From the NCBI GenBank assembly GCA_031431435.1, contig JANPDI010000104.1, positions 1 through 61,671 on the forward strand: a stretch of 61,671 nt of DNA. The letters run 5' to 3'. Position 1 is the stretch's first letter, and every line of letters starts with the position of its first letter. Below the pieces are notes generated by a model that was not told where the DNA came from, made no database searches, and saw nothing but the letters and a program-made list of their open reading frames with translations. Made by a program: the position numbers and the translations under genes. This DNA is from UKL13-2 sp031431435 (GTDB taxonomy: Bacteria > Pseudomonadota > Gammaproteobacteria > Burkholderiales > Usitatibacteraceae). Positions 42,645 to 51,224 of the stretch are shown piece after piece.

Positions 42645-43808
42645 ATGACGACCTGGGCGCTGCCGGAGAATATCGAAGACGTTTTGCCCGTCGAGGCGAA
42701 AAAGCTCGAGCACATGCGGCGTGCGGCGCTGGACCTTTTTGCCTTGCATGGTTACGAGCTGGTGGTGCCACCGCTGCTTGAATATGTCGAGTCGTTGTTG
42801 TCGGGGGTCGGACACGACATGAACCTGGCGACATTCAAATTGGTTGATCAGCTGTCGGGGCGGATGATGGGGCTGCGCGCGGACACCACGCCCCAGGTGG
42901 CAAGAATCGATGCGCATGTATTGAACCGTAAAGGCGTTACCCGATTGTGTTATGCCGGAAGTGTGTTGCACACGCGACCCTCCAGCCTCGGCAAATCCCG
43001 CCAACCATTCCAGGTTGGGGCGGAACTCTACGGCTTTGCCGGACTCGACGCCGATCTTGAAATTCAGCAGTTGATGCTCGATACGCTGGTGGCGCTCGGG
43101 GTCCCGGCCAACAAACTCGATATCGGGCACTCCGAAATTTTTCGCGCCCTGGTTGATGATGCACAAGTCTCAGCCAACCAGCGGGAATCCCTGTTTGCCG
43201 CCGTAACGGCCAAGGACGTGCCGATGTTGCAGGCATTTGTCCGCCGCCACGGCGCGCATTTATCCGGACTGGCGGCGCTTCCCGAGTTGTACGGCGACGC
43301 ATGCAAAGACAATCACGTGATCGACCGTGCCCGCCAGCTACTGCCAAGGAGCGATCGGATCGGACGTGCGCTGGATGATCTTGAGCGTGTCGCCAAGCAA
43401 TTTTGCGGACGCGATACGGCGGTATCGATCGATCTGAGCGAGCTTGGTGGCTTCAACTACGAGAGCGGAATTGCGTTTGCGGCTTATGCCGATGGCGCCT
43501 CCGACGCGGTTGGCAGGGGCGGGCGGTACGACGATGTGGGACGTGTGTTTGGCCGGGCGCGTCCGGCAACCGGTTTTTCGATGGATCTAAAGGCTTTGTT
43601 GCCGATGGCGCCGGATCGTGCGGCTGCGGCATCGCCAATCCTTGCGCCCGCAAATGTAGACGATGCGGCGCGCACCATCGTCAAGACGTTGCGCGACCGC
43701 GGTGATGTCGTTGTCACCCGCCTGGGCGAAGATATCGCCGATTGCAAACGTGAAATCAGAATGATCGACGGACAGTGGCAAGTGGTACCAATCAAGGATG
43801 AAGCATGA
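42645..43808 (+). CDS. hisZ: ATP phosphoribosyltransferase regulatory subunit
   Basis: 387 residues. It resembles HisS but lacks the aminoacylation residues; with a short HisG it makes the first enzyme of histidine synthesis and senses histidine. Seen: ALPENIEDVLPVEAKKLEHM, YELVVPPLLEYVESLLSGVG, GLRADTTPQVARIDAHVLNR, SSLGKSRQPFQVGAELYG, GFNYESGIAFAAYADGAS. It overlaps purA by 4 bases (ATGA), the usual arrangement in this lineage. hisG is not in the window. Confidence 0.95.
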   Translation: MTTWALPENIEDVLPVEAKKLEHMRRAALDLFALHGYELVVPPLLEYVESLLSGVGHDMNLATFKLVDQLSGRMMGLRADTTPQVARIDAHVLNRKGVTRLCYAGSVLHTRPSSLGKSRQPFQVGAELYGFAGLDADLEIQQLMLDTLVALGVPANKLDIGHSEIFRALVDDAQVSANQRESLFAAVTAKDVPMLQAFVRRHGAHLSGLAALPELYGDACKDNHVIDRARQLLPRSDRIGRALDDLERVAKQFCGRDTAVSIDLSELGGFNYESGIAFAAYADGASDAVGRGGRYDDVGRVFGRARPATGFSMDLKALLPMAPDRAAAASPILAPANVDDAARTIVKTLRDRGDVVVTRLGEDIADCKREIRMIDGQWQVVPIKDEA

Positions 43809-45097
43809 AGAAAAATGTGGTGGTGATCGGCACGCAATGGGGTGACGAGGGCAAGGGAAAAATTGTTGATTGGCTGACCGAGAAAGTTGTCGGGGTTGTG
43901 CGTTTTCAAGGCGGACACAACGCCGGACACACGCTGGTGGTGAATGGCGTGAAGACAATCTTGCGACTCATTCCGTCGGGAATGTTGCATCCGCATGTCA
44001 CCTGCTACATTGGCAATGGGGTGGTGTTGTCGCCGGAGGCGCTGTTGAAAGAAATCGACGAGCTCACGCTGGCCGGACTGAATGTGGTCGAACGATTGCG
44101 CATCTCAGAAGCGTGTCCGCTGATTCTGCCATACCATGTTGCGCTGGATCAGGCTCGCGAGAAAAAACAGGGTGACGCAAAAATCGGCACCACCGGACGC
44201 GGCATCGGGCCGTGTTACGAGGATAAAGTGGCGCGCCGTGCGATTCGTGTCAACGACCTGCGATTCCCGGAGCGCTTCAAATCCAAACTTGTCGAGGTGC
44301 TGGATTATCACAATTTTGTGTTGACCAAATACCTTGGCGCCGCGCCGGTTAGTTTTGATTCAGTCTATGAGCCGACGCTGGCAATGGCCGAGCGCCTGAA
44401 ACCCATGATGTCCGACGTGTCGGCAGACCTGCATAGGCTAATGGCGGAAGGGGGGCAACTGCTGTTTGAGGGCGCACAAGCCGCCATGTTGGATGTCGAT
44501 CACGGTACCTACCCGTATGTCACATCGTCGAACTGTCTGGCCGGTCAGGCATCGGCGGGTGCGGGTGTGGGGCCCCAAGCGTTGAACTATGTTTTGGGCA
44601 TCACCAAAGCTTATGCAACTCGGGTGGGATCAGGCCCTTTTCCGACCGAACTTGACGATGATGTCGGCCAACAGCTGCGCGATCGCGGGCACGAATATGG
44701 TTCTGTGACCGGACGCCCGCGTCGTTGTGGGTGGTTTGACGCCGCCGCGCTTAAGCGGGCGGCACAAATTAACGGTTTATCCGGACTTTGTATTACCAAG
44801 CTGGATGTGCTCGACGGCTTGAGTGAACTGAAGATATGCACCGGTTACCGGTTGGATGGCAAGGTCGTCGACATCCTGCCGTATGGCGCCGAGTCAATTG
44901 CCGGCTGTGAACCGATCTATGAAGTGCATTCCGGCTGGACAGAGAGTACCTTGGGCATCCAGGCATTTGATCAGTTGCCGAAAGCGGCACAAGCGTATTT
45001 GCGGCGCATGGAAACCTTGGTGGGTATCCGCGTGGCACTAGTCTCGACCGGTCCGGACCGCAATGAGACCATCGTATTGCACCATCCATTTGACTGA
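43805..45097 (+). CDS. purA: Adenylosuccinate synthetase
   Basis: 430 residues. It joins IMP and aspartate using GTP in AMP synthesis. Seen: VVVIGTQWGDEGKGKIVDWL with the P-loop variant and catalytic Asp, GGHNAGHTLVV, TTGRGIGPCYEDKVARRAIR, FEGAQAAMLDVDHGTYPYVT, GPFPTELDDDVGQ, STGPDRNETIV. Start ATG 43805 overlaps the hisZ stop. It ends the housekeeping block; the MSHA locus begins 106 bases later. Confidence 0.98.
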   Translation: MKKNVVVIGTQWGDEGKGKIVDWLTEKVVGVVRFQGGHNAGHTLVVNGVKTILRLIPSGMLHPHVTCYIGNGVVLSPEALLKEIDELTLAGLNVVERLRISEACPLILPYHVALDQAREKKQGDAKIGTTGRGIGPCYEDKVARRAIRVNDLRFPERFKSKLVEVLDYHNFVLTKYLGAAPVSFDSVYEPTLAMAERLKPMMSDVSADLHRLMAEGGQLLFEGAQAAMLDVDHGTYPYVTSSNCLAGQASAGAGVGPQALNYVLGITKAYATRVGSGPFPTELDDDVGQQLRDRGHEYGSVTGRPRRCGWFDAAALKRAAQINGLSGLCITKLDVLDGLSELKICTGYRLDGKVVDILPYGAESIAGCEPIYEVHSGWTESTLGIQAFDQLPKAAQAYLRRMETLVGIRVALVSTGPDRNETIVLHHPFD

Positions 45098-45203
45098 TTA
45101 CAGGTACGTTGTCAGACGGCGAACCGACAAGTTGTGCTATTGACGGCGCGGCGTTTTTTAGGCCTACTTGGGAACAGCAATTTAGACGGGGATCTAGATA
45201 CCT

Positions 45204-46937
45204 ATGAACACAACGCCCGATTCGCCGGTGGGTGGTCGCCGCAGAAGTCGCTCCAGCGAGCGGGTTGGCGAGATGTTAGTCAAGGATGGTGAAATCACAC
45301 AACAGGTGCGTGACGATGCGCTGGCCACCAGTTTGGCCACTGGCAAACGGTTCGGTCAGGTGTTGGTGCAAAGTGGCGCGCTGACCGAGGACAAACTCGC
45401 CATGCTGCTGTCAAAACAACTTGGCATCTTGTTTGTCAACCTAAGCCAGTTTGAATTTCGTCCCGAGTTGATCAAGTTGCTGCCGGAAGCGACTGCGCGC
45501 CGCTGTCGTGCGGTGGTGCTCGACAACCAGGGGACGGGCCTGCTGGTCGGCTTTGCCGACCCGGACGATATCAGCGCATTGGATGATGTCGAACGGGTGC
45601 TTAAGCGTCAGGTCACGCCTGCCACCTGCCCGGAAAGCCAGATTCTTGCCGCACTTGACCGCTATTACCGTCGAACCGACGAGATTTCCGGCCATGCGAT
45701 CGCGTTGGGAAAGGATCTCGGAGACGTATTCGATACCAGCTCACTTGCGGCCGACGGCAGGGAAGAGGCGCCGGTCATGCGCTTGCTGCAGTCGTTGCTG
45801 GAAGACGCCGTGCAAGTCCGCGCCTCCGATGTGCATATCGAGCCGCAGGAGCGCACGCTGCAAATTCGCTTCAGGATTGACGGCGTGCTGCAGCCGCAGG
45901 CGGAGGCAGACGTGCGGATTGCGCCGGCATTGACCCAACGCCTCAAGCTGATGGCAGACCTTGATATTGCCGAACGCCGGATGCCGATGGACGGACGATT
46001 TTCATTCAGGGCGCGCGACCGCGAAATCGATGTACGCATGTCGACATTGCCCGGCCAATACGGTGAGTCGATTGTCATGCGTTTGCTCGACCAGTCCGGC
46101 ACGGTGCGGGGACTTGACGCCATCGGCATGCCGGCGGACATGGTCAGCCAATTGCGTGAGATCCTCAATTCAGGATCCGGTATGGTGCTTGTGACCGGCC
46201 CGACCGGTGCCGGTAAAACAACCACACTTTATGCAGCATTGTCTGAAATCGATTTGATGGCACAAAAAGTCATCACCGTAGAGGATCCGGTTGAATATCG
46301 GCTGCCCGGAATCGTGCAGGTGCAAGTCAACGACAAGATTGAGCTGACGTTTGCACGCGTGCTTCGCGCCACCTTGCGGCAGGACCCGGACGTTGTGCTG
46401 GTCGGCGAGATGCGGGATGCGGAGACAGTCGAAATTGGTTTGCGCGCAGCGCTGACGGGCCATATGGTGCTTTCCACCCTGCACACCCGGGATGCACCCA
46501 GTGCGGTATTTCGATTGCTCGACATGGGTGCCCCGCCGTACATGGTGGCGACCTGTCTTCGTGCGGTTGTTGCGCAGCGCCTGTGCCGTCTTAACTGCAA
46601 GAGTTGCGCTGGTACTGTCCAAGCGACCGTGCACGAACGTGCCTGGCTGGATTTGTTTGGCGGCAGCGAGGCGGCCGGCATCACGGTGCAGCGCGGTGCG
46701 GGATGCACGCAATGTGGCGGCACCGGCTATCGCGACCGGACCGGGCTGTACGAGATTTTTGTGATGGACGAAACGCTGGCCAAGGCAACCATCGACGGCG
46801 GTGGATCGGCATTCTTGTCAGCTGCCGGCGAGCGTATGCACGGGAAAACATTGGCAAACCGGGCATATGCATTGGTTCGGGAAGGCCGCACATCCGTGGC
46901 TGAAGCCATGCGTGTGGCCAGCGCCGGTGAGGACTGA
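45204..46937 (+). CDS. mshE: MSHA pilus assembly ATPase with MshEN domain
   Basis: 577 residues. The N-terminal MshEN domain (about 12-75: RVGEMLVKDGEITQQVRDDA, GKRFGQVLVQSGALTEDKLA) is of the type that binds c-di-GMP in Vibrio MshE. The GspE-type ATPase follows: Walker A GPTGAGKTTT near residue 332, Asp box VEDPVEY, Walker B DPDVVLVGEMRDAETVEIGL, His box GHMVLSTLHTRDAPSAVFRL, and a zinc tetracysteine (CRLNCKSC ... GCTQCGGTGYRDR). It powers pilus extension. The upstream 106 bases end with GGGGAT before the ATG. First gene of the MSHA locus. Confidence 0.93.
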   Translation: MNTTPDSPVGGRRRSRSSERVGEMLVKDGEITQQVRDDALATSLATGKRFGQVLVQSGALTEDKLAMLLSKQLGILFVNLSQFEFRPELIKLLPEATARRCRAVVLDNQGTGLLVGFADPDDISALDDVERVLKRQVTPATCPESQILAALDRYYRRTDEISGHAIALGKDLGDVFDTSSLAADGREEAPVMRLLQSLLEDAVQVRASDVHIEPQERTLQIRFRIDGVLQPQAEADVRIAPALTQRLKLMADLDIAERRMPMDGRFSFRARDREIDVRMSTLPGQYGESIVMRLLDQSGTVRGLDAIGMPADMVSQLREILNSGSGMVLVTGPTGAGKTTTLYAALSEIDLMAQKVITVEDPVEYRLPGIVQVQVNDKIELTFARVLRATLRQDPDVVLVGEMRDAETVEIGLRAALTGHMVLSTLHTRDAPSAVFRLLDMGAPPYMVATCLRAVVAQRLCRLNCKSCAGTVQATVHERAWLDLFGGSEAAGITVQRGAGCTQCGGTGYRDRTGLYEIFVMDETLAKATIDGGGSAFLSAAGERMHGKTLANRAYALVREGRTSVAEAMRVASAGED

Positions 46938-46942
46938 GACGC

Positions 46943-48181
46943 GTGCCCACCTACAACTATCGTGGGCGCGACGGCGAGCGCACCAGCGTCAGCGGGACGA
47001 TTGAGGCTGAATCGCCCGCCGCCGGGGTCCAACAATTGGTGGCAAAAGGTATTGTTGTTATTGACCTCAGCGCGGTACGTGCCGCCGTCAAGGCGAAGAC
47101 CGGACCGTCGTGGTGGGAGACCTTGGGTGCCAAGCCCGTCACCGATGACGATGTGATCCTTTTTTCGCGGCAGATGCATACCCTGCAACGCACCGCGGTG
47201 CCGGTTTTCCGTGCACTTTCCGGCCTGCAGGAATCAACCGGCAGTCGCAGTTTTGCCGAGGTTCTGGCCGATATCCGCTCAAGCCTTGATCAAGGTCGTG
47301 AATTGTCGGTTGCCATGGCGCGCCACCCGAAAATATTCTCGGTTTTTTATGTTGCGATGATTCATGTCGGAGAGCTGAGCGGGCGCTTGACGGAAGTGTT
47401 CAGTCGCCTGACCAGGCATCTCGAGTTTGAAAAGGAAATGCGTGGGCAAATGCGCGCGGCATTGCGCTATCCGATGTTTGTCATGATGGCCGGTGTGATT
47501 GCGATCGTGGTGCTTAACATTTTTGTGATTCCGGTTTTTGTCGGCGTATTCGCCGGTCTAAACGCCAAACTGCCAATGGTGACAAGGCTGCTGATTGGCT
47601 TTTCCAGCTTCATGGTTCGCTGGTGGCCGCTGCTTGCCGCCGTGACGGCGGCTGGTTGGTACGGGGTTCGAACCGTGCTGCAAACCACGCAGGGACGTTA
47701 TTGGTGGGATCGCATCAAGCTCAAACTGCCAATCATAGGCGAAATTATTTTGAAGGGGACGCTGGCGCGATTTGCGCGCAGCTTTGCGCTCGCATCACAA
47801 AGTGGTATACCCGTGCTGGATGCGCTGGCATTGGTGGCCCGCACAGCCGACAACGCGTACTTCGCCCGCCAGATTGAAGAAATGCGGGATGGCATCGAAC
47901 GTGGCGACAGTCTGCATCGGTGTGCCACGGCGTCGGGCGTGTTTACCCCGGTCGTTTTGCAAATGATCGCTGTGGGGGAGGAAACCGGTGAGATCGATTC
48001 TTTGCTGGTCGATATTGCCGACATGTATGAGCGTGAGACGGCGTACGCCATCAAGGAGTTGTCAGTCAAGATTGAACCAATTCTGTTGCTGATGATGGCC
48101 GGTCTGGTATTGGTGCTGGCGCTTGGAATTTTCCTGCCGATGTGGTCGCTCGGCGAGGCGTCGATGGGACGCGGTGGGTGA
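46943..48181 (+). CDS. mshG: MSHA biogenesis inner-membrane platform protein (GspF/PilC family)
   Basis: 412 residues from GTG 46943, six bases after mshE. Two T2SSF repeats with the family motifs SRQMHTLQRTAVPVFRALSG, FEKEMRGQMRAALRYPMFVM, and FARSFALASQSGIPVLDAL, VLQMIAVGEETGEIDSLL. Three membrane segments. It transmits ATPase motion to the pilin base. It overlaps the next gene by 4 bases (GTGA). Confidence 0.92.
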   Translation: MPTYNYRGRDGERTSVSGTIEAESPAAGVQQLVAKGIVVIDLSAVRAAVKAKTGPSWWETLGAKPVTDDDVILFSRQMHTLQRTAVPVFRALSGLQESTGSRSFAEVLADIRSSLDQGRELSVAMARHPKIFSVFYVAMIHVGELSGRLTEVFSRLTRHLEFEKEMRGQMRAALRYPMFVMMAGVIAIVVLNIFVIPVFVGVFAGLNAKLPMVTRLLIGFSSFMVRWWPLLAAVTAAGWYGVRTVLQTTQGRYWWDRIKLKLPIIGEIILKGTLARFARSFALASQSGIPVLDALALVARTADNAYFARQIEEMRDGIERGDSLHRCATASGVFTPVVLQMIAVGEETGEIDSLLVDIADMYERETAYAIKELSVKIEPILLLMMAGLVLVLALGIFLPMWSLGEASMGRGG

Positions 48182-48678
48182 CCGCGCCCGCACAAACAAC
48201 GGCGATCGCGCACAATGCCCTGCGGCGCCTGTTTGAACAGGCCTTGCTGATTCTATTGCTGGTTTTTGTCGTTTGGGCATTGCTGGATAAAGCACGCGAC
48301 ACCCGCGGTGCCGCCGAGCTCAGTGCGGTGCGCGGCAATTTGGGTGCACTGCGTGTTGCCTTGGTGCTTGAGCAAATGCGCCGCGTGACAGCGCCTTCAA
48401 TGCAATCAGAAGTTGCACATCGGAATCCGTTCTTGCTGCTTAAACGCCCGCCGGTCAATTACGCGGGCGAAGTCGCGCTTGATGACGCCGTTCGCGGCAT
48501 GGTTGCGCCCGGTTTCTGGTTTTTTGACCAGCGTGCCGCGTTGATTGGTTACCGCGTCAACGATGTCCGACGTTTTCATGCCGCGTCGGGGCGGCAAGTG
48601 ATGGCGTTTGAGCTGTCCCAAATGGACCTGTTGGCTGCACGCGAGGTATATATTTGGAATGACGAGGTTGTTAACTGA
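48178..48678 (+). CDS. MSHA locus protein at the mshF position
   Basis: 166 residues from GTG 48178, which overlaps the mshG stop. One membrane helix lies near the N-terminus (FEQALLILLLVFVVWALLD), with a short cytoplasmic basic part before it, then a soluble domain containing RGNLGALRVALVLEQMRRVT, NPFLLLKRPPVNYAGE and PGFWFFDQRAALIGYRV. It lacks a prepilin cleavage motif. Position and topology match MshF of Vibrio-type loci, but sequence-level assignment is tentative. A 211-base gap separates it from the pilins. Confidence 0.7.
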   Translation: MTAPAQTTAIAHNALRRLFEQALLILLLVFVVWALLDKARDTRGAAELSAVRGNLGALRVALVLEQMRRVTAPSMQSEVAHRNPFLLLKRPPVNYAGEVALDDAVRGMVAPGFWFFDQRAALIGYRVNDVRRFHAASGRQVMAFELSQMDLLAAREVYIWNDEVVN

Positions 48679-48889
48679 AAATGGGCAATTGACAATCGGC
48701 CAACAGGCTGGGTGTGTTGCACCACACACAGAACGGCGATTATTGTTAAACTTTGTGAGGGTTATGTCATAGCGTGTCATTCCACGTGACTTTGCCGGAT
48801 GTTTGCATCAAACTATGTCCACCAGACAAAGGCCGCAGCAGGCGCAACGATTTTATTGACAGGTGTTGATTTTTTTTCGGGAGAAACAT

Positions 48890-49279
48890 ATGAACAAGGT
48901 ACAAAGTGGTTTTACATTGATTGAACTGATTATTGTGATCGTTATTCTGGGCATCCTTGCCGCGGTCGCCGTGCCAAAATACATCGATTTGAAGGCGGAC
49001 GCCGCACAAGCGGCGGTCAATGGCGTCGCAGGCGGTATTTCGTCGTCCATGGCAGTTAATTTTGCCGCCCGTTCGGCTAACGTCGCCAAGGGTGTTGCCG
49101 TCGCAAATTGCAGCGATGGTGTTAACGTGATGCAGGGCGGCCTGCCCACAGCGGGCGGCGCGTATGCCATTACCGCGGCAGTCGTTGCGGTTAACGCCGC
49201 GGTTTCCTGCACACTGACGTTTACACCGACCGGTGGCGCCGCTGTGACATCAACCTTTACGGCGCTCGGTATTGCCTAA
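48890..49279 (+). CDS. mshA: MSHA major pilin, first copy
   Basis: 129 residues from ATG 48890 (GGGAG eight bases upstream). Short prepilin leader MNKVQSG then FTLIELIIVIVILGILAAVA, the type IV prepilin motif with Gly before Phe and Glu5. Mature helix followed by a small globular part with two Cys (VANCSDG and AVSCTLTF) that probably form a disulfide. It is highly similar to the next gene. Its own hairpin terminator follows, so it is probably the most abundant transcript. Which copy is the main subunit is not certain. Confidence 0.92.
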   Translation: MNKVQSGFTLIELIIVIVILGILAAVAVPKYIDLKADAAQAAVNGVAGGISSSMAVNFAARSANVAKGVAVANCSDGVNVMQGGLPTAGGAYAITAAVVAVNAAVSCTLTFTPTGGAAVTSTFTALGIA

Positions 49280-49305
49280 CCTGGCATTGGCGTTGATTTA
49301 AATCC

Positions 49306-49347
49306 AAACGGTCCACGTTTCTGCAACGTGGACCGTTTGTTTTTTTT
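49306..49347 (+). terminator. Terminator between the two pilin genes
   Basis: AAACGGTCCACGTT (49306-49319) and AACGTGGACCGTTT (49325-49338) form a perfect 14-bp stem with a 5-base loop, then G and eight T (49340-49347). It lies 27 bases after the first pilin stop. It would end most transcripts of the first pilin and reduce expression of everything downstream, or leave the second copy to its own promoter. Confidence 0.9.
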
Positions 49348-49401
49348 GGTGCGTGATTGGGCGCATTCAATTTCGGCAATGTTCAAGGGCACGGGAGAAA
49401 C

Positions 49402-49791
49402 ATGAATATCGTTCAACGTGGATTTACGCTGATCGAACTGATTATCGTGATTGTCATTTTGGGAATACTCGCCGCCGTGGCGGTGCCCAAATACATCGAT
49501 TTGAAGCAGGACGCCGCGCAAGCTGCAGTCAATGGTGTCGCCGGTAATATGTCGTCGGCAATGTCGATCAATTTTGTCGGACGTACGGTCAACGCGGCCC
49601 AAGGGGTTCCGGTCGCCAATTGTTCGGCTGGCGCGACGGTGCTACAGGCGGGGTTGCCAACGGCGGGTGGTGTCTATGCGATTACCGCATTAGCTGTCGC
49701 CGCGAATGCAACGGCTGTTTGTACGCTGACGTTTACGCCCACCGGCGGCACTGCGGTGACCGCAACCTTTACCGCATTTGGCATCGCTTGA
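49402..49791 (+). CDS. MSHA major pilin paralogue, second copy
   Basis: 129 residues from ATG 49402 (GGGAG upstream). Leader MNIVQRG then FTLIELIIVIVILGILAAVA. The next ~20 residues are nearly identical to the first copy (VPKYIDLKQDAAQAAVNGVA against VPKYIDLKADAAQAAVNGVA); divergence is greatest in the surface region (SINFVGRTVNAAQGVPVANC). Same length, same two Cys. A tandem duplication separated by a terminator. Confidence 0.9.
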   Translation: MNIVQRGFTLIELIIVIVILGILAAVAVPKYIDLKQDAAQAAVNGVAGNMSSAMSINFVGRTVNAAQGVPVANCSAGATVLQAGLPTAGGVYAITALAVAANATAVCTLTFTPTGGTAVTATFTAFGIA

Positions 49792-49798
49792 TCGACCA

Positions 49799-50305
49799 AT
49801 GCTGATGGCGGTGCCTGCCTCTTGCCAACCAACCAGCCGCCGCCATATTTGGGGGTTTTCTGTAATTGAATTGGTGATTGTGCTGGTGCTAATCGCCGTG
49901 CTTGCCGTTTTTGTCGTCCCGCGCATGGTGTCGACCCAAGCGATCACGCTGCCGGCGGTCGCCGCCCAGCTGGCGGCGAACGTCCGTTATGCACAAAGCA
50001 TGTCGATGAGCAAGGGACAGCGCTATCGGATAAATTTCACCGCCAACAGTTACCAAATTACCGATATGAGTGGTTTGCCAATCATTCAACCGGTCACAGC
50101 AAGCACGGCGGCGATTTCGGTATCGCCCGTTGTGTTGAGCGGGTTTAATCCACCGTTGACCAGCAACTATGTCGCGTTTGACAGCCGCGGCATACCTTAC
50201 ATCAACGCAACGACCGCGCTTGCGGCCAGTGCGGTCATTACACTCACCTCCGGCACCGAAACGGTCACCGTCACGGTTGCCGCTGAGACAGGCGGGGTCA
50301 AATGA
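49799..50305 (+). CDS. MSHA minor pilin (MshC/GspH-like)
   Basis: 168 residues from ATG 49799 (ATG 49805 also possible). An unusually long prepilin leader of about 19 residues ends RRHIWG, then FSVIELVIVLVLIAVLAVFV. The body resembles GspH/MshC pseudopilins: ITLPAVAAQLAANVRYAQSM, SMSKGQRYRINFTANSYQIT, VAFDSRGIPYINATTA. Probably at the pilus tip as an initiation complex member. It begins 7 bases after the second pilin stop and overlaps the next gene by 4 bases. Confidence 0.85.
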   Translation: MLMAVPASCQPTSRRHIWGFSVIELVIVLVLIAVLAVFVVPRMVSTQAITLPAVAAQLAANVRYAQSMSMSKGQRYRINFTANSYQITDMSGLPIIQPVTASTAAISVSPVVLSGFNPPLTSNYVAFDSRGIPYINATTALAASAVITLTSGTETVTVTVAAETGGVK

Positions 50306-50703
50306 TGCTCGATCTTTCCATCCGCCGCTCGGCGGCGTTTTCGCTGCTTGAAATGATCATCTTTATTGTTGTGTTGGGGGTGTTGATGGCCAGCATTGTT
50401 GCTGCGATGTCCTCATCGTTGCGCAATTCACCGCAGGCCGGTGGGCTTGATGCAGCAGCCGAACTTGCCCAGCAGCGCATGGAGCTGATTCTGGGGCAAC
50501 GTCGCGCGGTCGGTTTTGCCGGTTTTGCCGATCCTTGCAACCCCGGTCCCGGCCCGGCAATCTGTACGCCGCCCGCGGGTTACGCTGTGGCGTCAACCAT
50601 CGTATCGGGATTTGGTGCCGACCTGACCAATTACAAAGTGGTAAGTGTGAATGTCACCGGTACAGCCGCCATCACGGCGACGGCACTAGTGGCCAACTAT
50701 TGA
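50302..50703 (+). CDS. MSHA minor pilin (MshD position)
   Basis: 133 residues. Prepilin leader MMLDLSIRRSAA followed by FSLLEMIIFIVVLGVLMASI: the residue before the cleavage site is Ala rather than Gly, which prepilin peptidases tolerate less well. Body has AELAQQRMELILGQRRAVGF and two Cys (DPCNPG, AICTPP). MshD is assigned from gene order and the FSLLE start. ATG overlaps the previous stop by 4 bases and the stop overlaps the next ATG. Confidence 0.8.
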   Translation: MMLDLSIRRSAAFSLLEMIIFIVVLGVLMASIVAAMSSSLRNSPQAGGLDAAAELAQQRMELILGQRRAVGFAGFADPCNPGPGPAICTPPAGYAVASTIVSGFGADLTNYKVVSVNVTGTAAITATALVANY

Positions 50704-51224
50704 TGATTGCAACCAAAAAACAACGATTCCGCCGTCGCGCTGGTTTCAGCCTGATCGAGATGATCATGGTCATTATCGTGTTGGGTGTCATCGCTGCGGT
50801 CGCCGCCCCAGCACTTTCAAATGCATTCCGGGCCTATTTCACCGGCAAAGATATCGCGGAAACAGACTGGCAGGCGAGGGCGGCACTTGAGCGCATGTCA
50901 CGCGAACTCCGTACCGTACGTTCACCCGCCGACCTCGTCATCACTTCAGGCAGTGATTTGTCGTTTACAGATATTGACGGCAATGTCATCCGTTATTGTT
51001 TGGGGGCGGTTGGCACTTGTCCGGGTGCTGCCGGCAACTTGATGCGCAACAGCCAATCGCTTGCGAGCGGGGTTAGCGGCCTGACGTTGTCTTACCTGAC
51101 CAGGGCCGGTGCGGCAACGGGCGTGGCCGCGCAGGTGTTTTATATCGTCACTGGTTTTACATTGACCCAAAATACCGCCAGCAAGACCTTCACCGCCACT
51201 GTCAGCCCGAGAAATTTTCCATGA
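50703..51224 (+). CDS. MSHA minor pilin (MshO-like)
   Basis: 173 residues from ATG 50703; the frame is open further upstream but overlaps the previous gene. Leader ends RFRRRAG, then FSLIEMIMVIIVLGVIAAVA. Body includes FTGKDIAETDWQARAALERM, SRELRTVRSPADLVITSGSD and LSFTDIDGNVIRYCLG, resembling MshO/PilW-type pseudopilins. It overlaps the next start by 4 bases. Confidence 0.85.
   Translation: MIATKKQRFRRRAGFSLIEMIMVIIVLGVIAAVAAPALSNAFRAYFTGKDIAETDWQARAALERMSRELRTVRSPADLVITSGSDLSFTDIDGNVIRYCLGAVGTCPGAAGNLMRNSQSLASGVSGLTLSYLTRAGAATGVAAQVFYIVTGFTLTQNTASKTFTATVSPRNFP

Noticed and set aside
33126..43808. Duplicate histidyl-tRNA synthetase genes
   Set aside because: The second (42645-43808) is HisZ, the normal regulatory paralogue; its motifs and its overlap with purA confirm this.
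48679..48889. Sigma-54 promoter ahead of the pilins
   Set aside because: No GG-N10-GC element with the right spacing was found; weak sigma-70-like matches are not convincing either.
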